Assembly: GCF_018271995.1 (NCBI RefSeq)
Contig: NZ_JAGUCO010000001.1
Location: 248,001-312,000, forward strand
From: Carboxylicivirga linearis
GTDB taxonomy: Bacteria; Bacteroidota; Bacteroidia; Bacteroidales; Marinilabiliaceae
Reading direction: 5' to 3'
Length of the DNA stretch: 64,000 nt
A program made the translations under genes and the position numbers. Shown one piece after another: positions 54,469 to 62,270 of the stretch. The first letter of the stretch is position 1. The number at the start of each line of letters is the position of its first letter. A model generated the notes under the pieces. The model was not told where the DNA came from, did not search any database, and was given only the letters and a program-made list of their open reading frames with translations.

Positions 54469-54756
54469 ATGGAAAATCATAATGAACCACATATTGTACC
54501 CTTTAAGACCTACGGAATTATTTTGGCAGTATTAGTTGTATTGACCTTAATATCTGTCGCTGTTACTCAAATTGATTTAGCAAGTTTAACAGTGTTTACA
54601 GCTATTTTGCTGGCAACCATAAAATCCGGATTGGTATTGGTTTACTTTATGCACCTTAAGTTTGACAATAAGTTGTTGAAAGCATTGGTGTCAGCGGTGT
54701 TTATTCTTATTGCACTGGTGATGTTTGTAACATTTTTAGATTATAATTATCGATAA
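54469..54756 (+). CDS. coxD: Cytochrome c oxidase subunit IV
   Basis: 95 residues, three hydrophobic segments. KTYGIILAVLVVLTLISVAV, then ILLATIKSGLVLVYFMHLKFD and VFILIALVMFVTFLDYNYR match the prokaryotic cytochrome c oxidase IV (CaaD/CyoD-like) family, including the TIK.glv..yFMHLk phrase. It is a small structural subunit. It lies between coxC and coxB with short gaps (10 and 3 bp). Confidence 0.88.
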   Translation: MENHNEPHIVPFKTYGIILAVLVVLTLISVAVTQIDLASLTVFTAILLATIKSGLVLVYFMHLKFDNKLLKALVSAVFILIALVMFVTFLDYNYR

Positions 54757-54759
54757 GAT

Positions 54760-55710
54760 ATGATAGACAAAACTACACAAGATGCCTCCACTTTTGTTTC
54801 ACAGGTAGATTCTGCTTTCCTGTTTATTTTTGGCGTAGCGTTGCTTTTCCTTTTTGCGATTACAGCTGTTTTGGTGTACTATATTTTTCGATACAGAAAA
54901 AGTAAAAACCCTAAGGCAACTCATATTGAAGGAAGTACTAAACTTGAAATAATCTGGACCGTAATACCTACCATTTTGGTGTTGGTGATGTTTTCGTATG
55001 GATGGCAGGGATGGAAGTCACAAAAAGAGGTGCCTGATGATGCAATGCAAATAAAGGCTATTGCACGTATGTGGAGTTTTGCTTTTGAGTATGAGAATGG
55101 AATTGTAACAGATACTTTAATTGTACCTAAAGATAGACCAGTTAAGCTTGACCTGAAAGCTATGGATGTTATTCATAGTATGTATATTCCGGCTTTTAGA
55201 GTGAAGCAGGATATGGTTCCTGGAAAAGAATCATATATCTGGTTTGAGTCAGAAAGAGAAGGGAATTACGAGGTGTTTTGTGCAGAGTATTGTGGATTAA
55301 GGCACTCCTATATGATGTCGGCTGTTAAGGTAATTCCAGAAGTTGACTTTGATAAATGGATGGAAGAAAATACAGTTGCTATTGATGAAAACAATGAAGG
55401 AACCAATAAACGGTTGGCTGGTGTAAGCGTGCTACGAAAGTATGGATGTAATGCTTGTCATACAGTTGATGGAAGTAAATTGGTTGGACCTTCATATAAA
55501 GGAATACTTGGTAGTACCCGTACGGTGATTACTGATGGTGTAGAGAGAGAAGTATTTGGAGATGAAGAGTATATTCGCCGTTCAATAATGGATCCAAATG
55601 CTGATGTGGTTAAAGGCTATGATCAGGGGCTTATGTTATCTTATAAAGATCAGATTACAGAGCAGGAAATTAAGGACTTATTAGAGTATTTTCAATCATT
55701 ATCTGAATAA
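54760..55710 (+). CDS. coxB: Cytochrome c oxidase subunit II with fused cytochrome c
   Basis: 316 residues. Two membrane segments (about 18-42 and 62-82) lead to a periplasmic cupredoxin domain (about 95-205). It has the CuA site: HSMYIPAFRVKQDM supplies the first His, and CAEYCGLRHSYMM supplies two Cys, Glu, His and Met. Residues about 225-316 are a class I cytochrome c domain with heme site CNACH and the closing Met region (YDQGLMLSYKDQ). The fusion makes this a caa3-type oxidase, so no separate soluble cytochrome is needed. Its stop overlaps the ctaB start. Placement after subunits III and IV is unlike the common coxB-coxA order. Confidence 0.95.
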   Translation: MIDKTTQDASTFVSQVDSAFLFIFGVALLFLFAITAVLVYYIFRYRKSKNPKATHIEGSTKLEIIWTVIPTILVLVMFSYGWQGWKSQKEVPDDAMQIKAIARMWSFAFEYENGIVTDTLIVPKDRPVKLDLKAMDVIHSMYIPAFRVKQDMVPGKESYIWFESEREGNYEVFCAEYCGLRHSYMMSAVKVIPEVDFDKWMEENTVAIDENNEGTNKRLAGVSVLRKYGCNACHTVDGSKLVGPSYKGILGSTRTVITDGVEREVFGDEEYIRRSIMDPNADVVKGYDQGLMLSYKDQITEQEIKDLLEYFQSLSE

Positions 55711-56573
55711 TGAGTTTGTCATTTCTTCATATCAAAACATTGGGTAAGCTCTCAATATCTTTGCCCGTTGCCCTTACTGCCTATACAGGTTATATCATTT
55801 ACGATGAGTCTTTGTCTGTTTACGGATTATTAGTGGCGGTAGGAATATTTTTTTTATCTGCAGGGGCGTCATCATTAAATCAGATGCAGGAGCAAAAATT
55901 CGATGCATTAATGAGTCGGACAGCTAATCGCCCTCTTCCCTTAGGTGTTATAAATGGCTCATCCGCTTTTGTTATTACGTTTTTGTTTTTTTTGGTAGGG
56001 ACATTTGCGCTTCTGCCGTTTGGAATTTGGACCGTTATTAGTGGTTGGATGGGAGTTCTTTGGTATAACCTTTTTTACACTCCTATGAAAAGATGGAGTG
56101 CATTCTCTGTATTTCCGGGGGCTGTTGTTGGCGCTATACCACCTGTGGCTGGTTGGATTGCTGCCGGTGGTTCAATATTGGATGTGCGTATTCACTTTCT
56201 GGCATTATTTTTCTTCCTGGGACAAATGCCACATTTCTGGTTGTTAGTATTAAAATATGGTGATCAGTATCGTAAAGCTGGTTTTCCGGTTATTACAGAT
56301 GTGTTATCCGAAGAGCAAATAAACCGAATCAATTTGGTTTGGTTTCTGGCAACCTTTATTTCAGCAATGTTTCTGCCTTTTTTTAATGTGATTACTAATC
56401 GACCGGTAGTTTGGATTATAACTATATCAACTATTCTTATGATGGCATGGTCGGTTCGAATTACTCTGCAAGTACAAAAAGAAGGGCAGAGTCTTCATCT
56501 TAGAAAGATGTTTTTGTACTTCAACTCATTTTATTTATGGGTGATGATATTGATTTATGTAGATCAAATCTAG
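55710..56573 (+). CDS. ctaB: Protoheme IX farnesyltransferase
   Basis: 287 residues, about eight membrane segments. SLNQMQEQKFDALMSRTANRPLP at about 54-76 is the prenyl-diphosphate Asp-rich signature (N...D...D.....R.RP), and GQMPHFWLLVLKYGDQYRKAGFPV near 170-195 is the second (PHF......y..DY..ag.p). It converts heme b to heme o for the oxidase. The start overlaps the coxB stop (TAATG), which couples cofactor synthesis to the subunits. ctaA is not in the window. Confidence 0.93.
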   Translation: MSLSFLHIKTLGKLSISLPVALTAYTGYIIYDESLSVYGLLVAVGIFFLSAGASSLNQMQEQKFDALMSRTANRPLPLGVINGSSAFVITFLFFLVGTFALLPFGIWTVISGWMGVLWYNLFYTPMKRWSAFSVFPGAVVGAIPPVAGWIAAGGSILDVRIHFLALFFFLGQMPHFWLLVLKYGDQYRKAGFPVITDVLSEEQINRINLVWFLATFISAMFLPFFNVITNRPVVWIITISTILMMAWSVRITLQVQKEGQSLHLRKMFLYFNSFYLWVMILIYVDQI

Positions 56574-56591
56574 GATTTAATTATATACATC

Positions 56592-56906
56592 ATGAGAAAA
56601 ATTTTAAGTGTGCTATTTCTGATGGTTCTTGTTTTAGGAGCCTGTAACACTAAAAAGAGCGAACAAAAAGAAGATCAGCCTGTTTCTATAGAAAATGTTG
56701 GCAAGATTGAATTGAATGTGGAAGGTATGACCTGTGATGGTTGTGAAATGACCATTGAAAAAGGGTTGTTGACACTTGAAGGTGTTGCAGAGGTTAAAGC
56801 CGATCATGAAACAGGTAAAACGATTATTAAGGCTGATACTGTAAGAGTGAATAGGAAAGACCTGGTCAGAATTATTGAGAAAGTGGGATATAAAGCCAAA
56901 GAATAA
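56592..56906 (+). CDS. Lipoprotein with heavy-metal-associated (HMA) domain
   Basis: 104 residues. Lipoprotein signal MRKILSVLFLMVLVLGAC (lipobox LGAC, Cys18). Residues about 37-100 form an HMA fold: IELNVEGMTCDGCEMTIEKGLLTLEGV with the metal-binding MTCDGC, then KVGYKAKE at the end. Envelope-anchored copper binding is likely. It is the last gene of the oxidase operon, 18 bp after ctaB, so a role in copper supply to CuA or CuB alongside SCO is plausible. Confidence 0.88.
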   Translation: MRKILSVLFLMVLVLGACNTKKSEQKEDQPVSIENVGKIELNVEGMTCDGCEMTIEKGLLTLEGVAEVKADHETGKTIIKADTVRVNRKDLVRIIEKVGYKAKE

Positions 56907-57068
56907 GAAATAGTTTGACAATTAAAAGGTAGAGGGCGATGCATTGTGGTGGTGCGTCGCCTTTTATATTTATGGCCTGCAAATCGGAACTAATATATTT
57001 TTGGCAACCTTAATGACTACTTTAGGAAAGTAATTAAGTGTGATGTTTCAAATTTGGATGGTTCTTTT

Positions 57069-57887
57069 TTATCTTTTTTCAAATACGTATTTTAAAATTC
57101 GAAGTAGGGCATACATCCCTGTAAGGGTGAAAATGATTGTAGCTCCTGATGGCAGATCAAAGATATAGGCAAGTATCAGGCCTGAAATACTTCCTGTTAG
57201 GCTAATTACTACAGAGATGTATATAATAGATTTAAAGTTTTTAGAAAATAAATTGGCTGTTGATGGAGGAATGGTAAATAAGGAAAGTACAAGTATGATT
57301 CCCATTATTTTAATGGCCAATACAATTGATAAAGCAATAATTATTGAGATAATATAGCGTATTAATGTTGATTTGTAGCCAACTGTTTGTGCATAATCGC
57401 TATCAAAAGCAGTAAATAGTATTGGATGGTAAAATATCACTGTTAGAAGAATGATAATACAGGAAAGGATGGCCAGTAGGAATAGGTCTATCATTTTTAC
57501 AGTTAGTATGTCACCAAATAAAAAACTCATTAGGTTGGGTGTATAGCCTGGAGTTAGAAAAACAAAAATGATTCCAATGGCCATACCTAATGACCAGATG
57601 ATAGCAATGGCACTGTCTTCTCGTAGGCCTGCTTTTTTGCTGGTCCATTCTATACCCAAAGCCGATCCAATGGCAAAAACGGTCGCTCCCAGTATAGGTG
57701 ATAACCCCAGAAAATAGGCAATTCCCATACCCCCAAATGAAGCATGTGTTATCCCTCCACTTATAAAAACGTTTCGTCTAGCCACAATATAGGTTCCTAC
57801 AATACCTGCCATTAACGAAGTAAGTAATGCTGCCCATAATGCATTCTGAAAGAAGTTGAAAGATATTAACTCAATAAAATTATTCAT
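57069..57887 (-). CDS. znuB: Zinc ABC transporter permease
   Basis: 272 residues with about eight membrane segments. ABC-3 family signatures are visible: GIVGTYIVARRNVFISGGITHASFGGMGIAYFLGL near 25-60 and VKIMGIILVLSLFTIPPSTANLFSKN near 190-215. It overlaps znuC by 8 bp. It is the last gene of the zur-znuA-znuC-znuB transcript. The next plus-strand gene ends at 56906. Confidence 0.88.
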   Translation of the reverse strand: MNNFIELISFNFFQNALWAALLTSLMAGIVGTYIVARRNVFISGGITHASFGGMGIAYFLGLSPILGATVFAIGSALGIEWTSKKAGLREDSAIAIIWSLGMAIGIIFVFLTPGYTPNLMSFLFGDILTVKMIDLFLLAILSCIIILLTVIFYHPILFTAFDSDYAQTVGYKSTLIRYIISIIIALSIVLAIKIMGIILVLSLFTIPPSTANLFSKNFKSIIYISVVISLTGSISGLILAYIFDLPSGATIIFTLTGMYALLRILKYVFEKR

Positions 57888-58617
57888 GTTTATGGGTTTT
57901 TAGAACTCTGTGTGGAACAGTACCGTGACTAATAATTTCAATAGGACAGTTATAAGATTTTAGTACCTCGTTGGTTATTTTATTGGATTCGTGATAGTGT
58001 AATCCACCATTAACACACGCTATGGTTTTAACCATGGAAGAAATGGTTCCAACATCGTGAGAGACCAACAAAATAGCCATGTCTTTATTTAATTCACTCA
58101 ACAGGTTATATAGGTTCTCTTCAAACGTTTTGTCAACATAGGTGTTGGGTTCATCTAGTATCAATAAATGAGGATTGCTTATGAGCGCTCTGCACAAGAA
58201 TATTCTTTGCATTTGTCCTCCGGATAAGTCACCTATGGCTGTGTCTTTGTATTGATTCATTCCTACAAATTGAAGAAGTTCATCAATCTTTTGAGCGTTC
58301 TTTTTGTTAGAGCCTAACTTCCAGTTGTTGGCATGCCGACCAGAAAGGATTACTTCTTTTACAGATATCGGAAACTTTTTGTCGATGGTATTAATTTGCG
58401 GAAGATAGCCTATGCGTAAACCATCCTTTTTTACAACAGATCCTTGATAAGGTTCAATTAATTCCAAAAGCACTTTAAGAAGCGTTGTCTTACCTCCGCC
58501 ATTGGGACCAATAATACCAACAAAATCGTTTGGGTTTACATTTAGGTTGACTTCTCTCAACACGGTTTTTCCCTCGTATCCGGCAGATATATTTTTAAGC
58601 TGAAGCAGGTTCGACAT
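57880..58617 (-). CDS. znuC: Zinc ABC transporter ATP-binding protein
   Basis: 245 residues. Walker A GPNGGGKTT near 36-44, ABC signature LSGGQMQR near 137-144, Walker B LLILDEPNTYVD near 156-167 and switch His (LLVSHD) near 190. The C-terminal tail is His-containing (HYHES, SHGTVPHRVLKTHKHE), which fits a zinc system. It lies one base after znuA and overlaps znuB by 8 bp. Confidence 0.92.
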   Translation of the reverse strand: MSNLLQLKNISAGYEGKTVLREVNLNVNPNDFVGIIGPNGGGKTTLLKVLLELIEPYQGSVVKKDGLRIGYLPQINTIDKKFPISVKEVILSGRHANNWKLGSNKKNAQKIDELLQFVGMNQYKDTAIGDLSGGQMQRIFLCRALISNPHLLILDEPNTYVDKTFEENLYNLLSELNKDMAILLVSHDVGTISSMVKTIACVNGGLHYHESNKITNEVLKSYNCPIEIISHGTVPHRVLKTHKHE

Positions 58618-58618
58618 G

Positions 58619-59494
58619 TTAGTGTTTTTCGAGATGGGTTATAAAACGGTTCATTTCATCCAGCCAGTTCTCTGATAAAGGGTTTACCTGGACGGTTTGA
58701 GCATTAATTGCTTTGGCTATTGTTTCAGCGTTTGTTTTGTCAAATTCTTGCTGTATATAAATGGTTGAAATATTTTTGTCTAATGCTTCTTCAATGGTTT
58801 GTTTCATTCTGGCAGGAGTAGGTGTTTTTCCTTCAAATTCTATAGTCATTTGGTTAAAGTTATAAGCTTGAGCTAAATAACTGTAGGCTGGATGAAAAAT
58901 CATAAACGTTAATCCAGGATTGTTTTTTTGTAGTTCAACTAACCTTTCATCCATCTTTGATATCTCACTAGCAAATGAAGAATAGTTGGTTTCAATCGTA
59001 TTCTTATATTCAGGGAACAATTCTATTAATGCTGATTTAAGCGTGCTAATGATCATTAAAGCCTCCTTGGGTGAAGTCCAAGTATGGGGATCAGTTCCAT
59101 GGCTGCATTCCTCATCATGATGGTGGTCATGTTCAGCTTGAATGGGAGCAATACCTTCAGACATATTGTACCAGATCATTTCTTTATTGGCTTCTCTTAA
59201 CTTATCTTTCCAGGTATTTTCAAAGCTTAGATGCCCCATTAGAAAGTAGGCCTTAGAATTACTCAACTTTACCAATTGACTTGGTGTTGGAGAATAAGTG
59301 GCATGGCTTGCTCCGGCAGGTATCATAACATTCACTTCAAGTAAGGTGTCTGTTAGTTGCTCAATAAAAAATTTTTGTGGTGCTATACTAACTGTTACCG
59401 TTGGTTTGGTGGAGTGTTGTTTGCCTGATTGACATGCAAATAGTATAATCATTCCCAAAATGGGGAAGAAGAATTTCAAGTGTCTAAATTTCAT
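58619..59494 (-). CDS. znuA: Zinc ABC transporter solute-binding lipoprotein
   Basis: 291 residues from ATG 59494; an upstream in-frame start at 59530 overlaps zur. Lipoprotein signal MKFRHLKFFFPILGMIILFAC. A cluster-9 (TroA/ZnuA) fold: MIPAGASHATYSPTPSQL near 65-82 supplies the first His, the charged loop EHDHHHDEECSHGTDPH near 125-141 is the His-rich zinc loop, and FMIFHPAYSYLAQAYN near 200 the later His. It captures zinc in the periplasm for ZnuBC. The start is 4 bp after the zur stop. Confidence 0.9.
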   Translation of the reverse strand: MKFRHLKFFFPILGMIILFACQSGKQHSTKPTVTVSIAPQKFFIEQLTDTLLEVNVMIPAGASHATYSPTPSQLVKLSNSKAYFLMGHLSFENTWKDKLREANKEMIWYNMSEGIAPIQAEHDHHHDEECSHGTDPHTWTSPKEALMIISTLKSALIELFPEYKNTIETNYSSFASEISKMDERLVELQKNNPGLTFMIFHPAYSYLAQAYNFNQMTIEFEGKTPTPARMKQTIEEALDKNISTIYIQQEFDKTNAETIAKAINAQTVQVNPLSENWLDEMNRFITHLEKH

Positions 59495-59498
59495 TGGT

Positions 59499-59897
59499 TT
59501 ATTTATTACATTTTTGACAGGTGCCCTCAATAATTGTGTTTTGAGTACTAACTCTAAATCCTTGAGGTAAATCGCAACAAGGGAGAGGTGTGTCAGGAAG
59601 ACAAACTACTTTATCGCATTTAATACAATGAAAATGCGGATGGTCAGTGCTTTTGTTTTCTCTAATAAGTCTATACTTAGTAGATTGTTCATCTACCACT
59701 ATTTTATGAATAAGTCCTTTATCTTCAAATAATTTTATGGTACGATAGATTGTTACCCTGTCCACATTGTCGTCCAACTGTTGTTCAATTTCCTTGGATG
59801 ATAATGCCTCGTGGGCCTCAGCTAATATTTGAATCAGCTTAGTTCGTATCGAAGTACGACTTAAACCATGTTTTGCTAAGATATCTTCAGGTTTCAT
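59499..59897 (-). CDS. zur: Fur-family regulator, probable Zur
   Basis: 132 residues. The winged-helix domain (about 1-80) includes SSKEIEQQLDDNVDRVTIYRTIKLFEDKGLIHKI (the Fur recognition helix). The C-terminal zinc sites are HFHCIKCDKVVC (Cys pair) and GTCQKC near the end. znuA, znuC and znuB follow directly, so zinc is the expected corepressor. Two inverted repeats upstream of the ATG cover the promoter, so the operon is probably autorepressed. Fur or PerR roles are less likely given the context. Confidence 0.88.
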   Translation of the reverse strand: MKPEDILAKHGLSRTSIRTKLIQILAEAHEALSSKEIEQQLDDNVDRVTIYRTIKLFEDKGLIHKIVVDEQSTKYRLIRENKSTDHPHFHCIKCDKVVCLPDTPLPCCDLPQGFRVSTQNTIIEGTCQKCNK

Positions 59898-59899
59898 AA

Positions 59900-59916
59900 T
59901 TGCAACTTTGTTGCAA
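59900..59916 (-). promoter_or_regulatory. Zur operator 1 (perfect inverted repeat)
   Basis: TTGCAAC-TTT-GTTGCAA, a perfect 7-3-7 inverted repeat, lies 2 bp upstream of the zur ATG and overlaps the -7 box TACTTTTG (59914-59921 on the minus strand). Confidence 0.75.
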
Positions 59917-59921
59917 AAGTA
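59914..59921 (-). promoter_or_regulatory. -7 box of zur-znuACB
   Basis: TACTTTTG fits TAnnTTTG. A TTG lies 20 nt upstream on the minus strand, inside operator 2, so both promoter elements are covered by the inverted repeats. Confidence 0.65.
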
Positions 59922-59939
59922 TCACCTTAATTTAAATTC

Positions 59940-59954
59940 TGCAACATCGTTGCA
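59940..59954 (-). promoter_or_regulatory. Zur operator 2 (inverted repeat)
   Basis: TGCAAC-ATC-GTTGCA is a 6-3-6 repeat whose half-site matches operator 1. The two centres are 39 bp apart, close to four helical turns. It begins 5 bp after the stop of the LytTR gene. Confidence 0.7.
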
Positions 59955-59958
59955 AAGT

Positions 59959-60807
59959 TTAGCCATTCTTTTCAAACAGAGTGAAGACTTCTGTTGAATA
60001 CGTTTTTGATATGGGAACTTCGATGACTGGTTGAATATCAAGTTTAATACGCAACCCTTCTTTACTCCTTTCAATCAGTTTTACTTTTTTAAAGTTCACC
60101 ATATACGATCGATGGCATCTGATAACATCTAATGGGCGCAAGTACTCTTCCAGTTGCTTTAGAGTGTTGCGCAGAAGGAATTTTTCTTGCTTTTGATGAT
60201 CATTATAATAAATGGTAACATAGTTATCTGCTCCTCTTAAATACAACAAGTCATCAAGTTTTAAGGTTAAGCGCATGGTTCCTTTTTCATCATTAAATAT
60301 AACCATGCCCTTTTTTTCATTAGGAACATCAGTGTCAGCCTTCAGTTCTTCCAGTTTCTCTTTGTTGTCTTGCCAAGCAAAGTAAAGCCAAAGTGTAGAA
60401 TAGGGTAGTAAAAGCACTAATGACGTATTCAAAATAGATACTTTGATGGCTTCTTCAAAAGGGCGTAAATCTTTTAATATAAGTAATTCATATAGGGTGT
60501 AAAAAAGAGACATACTTAATATCTCAATGGCAATCCATATCAAATATTTACCCAAAGAAATTTTAACATTCCTCTTTGATATTTGGTACATTATTATTCT
60601 ACTTATTACTACTACTAATACCCCAGTAAGTATTACCAAACTTGAATAGAATAATAACTCAAGCTTGGAGATATTAAACCAGGTTGTAACACCAAATGGC
60701 GAGTAGATGTTAATAAAAACCAAGGCAAAGGCGGCCGTGAATAAAATCAGGCGAACTATGTTCTGTTTTTTTAATAAATATCCTGGTATGGGTTTACTGA
60801 AATCCAT
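59959..60807 (-). CDS. LytTR-type transcriptional regulator with membrane N-terminus
   Basis: 282 residues. Four hydrophobic segments at about 17-37, 45-70, 85-108 and 120-145 form a membrane domain. A linker and a LytTR DNA-binding domain at about 185-282 follow: LYLRGADNYVTIYYN, then LKQLEEYLRPLDVIRCHRSYMVNFKKVKLIERSKEGL. The H.SY.vN motif is the family hallmark. Such membrane LytTR proteins occur alone in Bacteroidota and may sense a membrane-soluble signal directly, since no histidine kinase is adjacent. Targets are unknown. It is upstream of zur but the operators lie between them, so zur has its own promoter. Confidence 0.87.
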   Translation of the reverse strand: MDFSKPIPGYLLKKQNIVRLILFTAAFALVFINIYSPFGVTTWFNISKLELLFYSSLVILTGVLVVVISRIIMYQISKRNVKISLGKYLIWIAIEILSMSLFYTLYELLILKDLRPFEEAIKVSILNTSLVLLLPYSTLWLYFAWQDNKEKLEELKADTDVPNEKKGMVIFNDEKGTMRLTLKLDDLLYLRGADNYVTIYYNDHQKQEKFLLRNTLKQLEEYLRPLDVIRCHRSYMVNFKKVKLIERSKEGLRIKLDIQPVIEVPISKTYSTEVFTLFEKNG

Positions 60808-61050
60808 GCTCTTTTTTTAACAACGCATAAAAATAATAAATAATAATACGATGAGATTGGAATTATGCACTTAAATATACTTAAAATTTTAATCCCTCTA
60901 TAGTGAATTTCACCCCTAAATAGCCATTTTAAGCCCTGTTTGCCCTTGCAAATCACATAAAATTGGATACTTAGCAATTCTTGTATTGGTTTGCATTGTC
61001 GATGCTTACAAACCACAAGAGCATCAGAAATAATTAACCGTAATTACCGA

Positions 61051-62196
61051 ATGAACTACTCTTATCTATATCAGACTCTAAAGGCACAATATTCATCAGG
61101 AGCTGCCACACACTCTCCTGATGAACGTGCCCTTGGAATAAGTTTTGAGGAGTTTCATTCACATACCTATGGTTACTCTGTTGATTATGGGTTTAATTCT
61201 AATTTTGATATAGAGCAGTGGGAGCATAATCCGAATAATGATTTTTCGTATCCGGTTATCAACCCAAATAAAAAAAACGCAAAGGCCGATAGTTGTATTG
61301 TTATGCTACATGGTTTGAATGAGCGTAGTTGGGATAAATATTTACCTTGGGCATATACCCTGGCAGTTTATACCGGCAAGCCTGTTATTCTTTTTCCTAT
61401 TGCATATCATATGAATCGTGCACCAAAAGAGTGGCGTGATCCACGAGTCATGAATCCTTTCGTTAAAGAGAGAAAATCAAATGATCCGTTGATAAGTCAG
61501 GCTAGTGTTGTGAATGTAGCATTAAGTTCAAGATTAACTAGCCGGCCTGAACGATTTCTTCTTTCAGGATACCAGGCGGCGAATGATTTAATGGAACTAA
61601 CGGCAGTAATACAGTCCGGTAATCATCCATTGTTTCAGAGTAACACCAATATTGATTTGTTTACCTATTCGATAGGTACATTTTTAACACAAATATTGAT
61701 GTTGGCACACGGTGATGAATATTTTTCTAATACGAGAATATTTAACTTCTGCGGAGGTAGTACGTTTGCAGATATGCATGGTACTTCGAAATATATTTTA
61801 GATAGTGCTGCGTTTAATAAGCTTCAATATTTCTATAATAATCAGATTTCGAATGAGGTTAAAAACAATTCATACTTATATGATGTTTTAAATCATACGG
61901 CATTGGGAGAGGCTTTTAAAAGTATGCTTTCGATGAATGGATTAAGAAAGGTGAAAGATAAGTACCTTTCATCAATAAAAGATAGGTTTACATCGGTTGT
62001 TCTTAAAAAAGATACTGTGATGAGGCCTGAAAATGTAAAAGAATCTTTAGCTGGAACTGATGTTGAAGAGTGGGATTTTAATTTTAATTATTCTCATGTC
62101 ACACCATTTCCACTACTTACTAATAAATTGGTAACTCAGGTCAACGAGGCTTTTGACAAGTTGATGGTTAAAGCCGCTTTGCTTTTTACAATTTAA
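61051..62196 (+). CDS. Alpha/beta-hydrolase-like protein
   Basis: 381 residues from ATG 61051; an open frame back to 60991 is Cys/Arg-rich and excluded. SCIVMLHGLNERSWDKYLPWAYTLAVYTGKPVILFPIAYH near 85-125 has the HG oxyanion-hole pair and strand-helix order of alpha/beta hydrolases. LFTYSIGTFLTQILMLAHG near 210-228 is the nucleophile-elbow position but reads Thr-Tyr-Ser-Ile-Gly, lacking the first Gly of GxSxG. A late His (NYSHVTPFPLL near 350) could complete a triad. It may be the DUF6051 family; not certain. No signal peptide, so cytosolic. Confidence 0.65.
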   Translation: MNYSYLYQTLKAQYSSGAATHSPDERALGISFEEFHSHTYGYSVDYGFNSNFDIEQWEHNPNNDFSYPVINPNKKNAKADSCIVMLHGLNERSWDKYLPWAYTLAVYTGKPVILFPIAYHMNRAPKEWRDPRVMNPFVKERKSNDPLISQASVVNVALSSRLTSRPERFLLSGYQAANDLMELTAVIQSGNHPLFQSNTNIDLFTYSIGTFLTQILMLAHGDEYFSNTRIFNFCGGSTFADMHGTSKYILDSAAFNKLQYFYNNQISNEVKNNSYLYDVLNHTALGEAFKSMLSMNGLRKVKDKYLSSIKDRFTSVVLKKDTVMRPENVKESLAGTDVEEWDFNFNYSHVTPFPLLTNKLVTQVNEAFDKLMVKAALLFTI

Positions 62197-62213
62197 TATC
62201 GGGATTGATCTGA

Positions 62214-62255
62214 AGAAAAAAAGGAGCTGACTTAACGAAGTCAGCTCCTTTTTTG
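62214..62255. terminator. Bidirectional terminator before transketolase
   Basis: AAGGAGCTGACTT (62221-62233), loop AACG, AAGTCAGCTCCTT (62238-62250): 13-bp perfect stem extended by A/T pairs, between convergent genes. Confidence 0.93.
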
Positions 62256-62270
62256 CCATTATATTATCTA

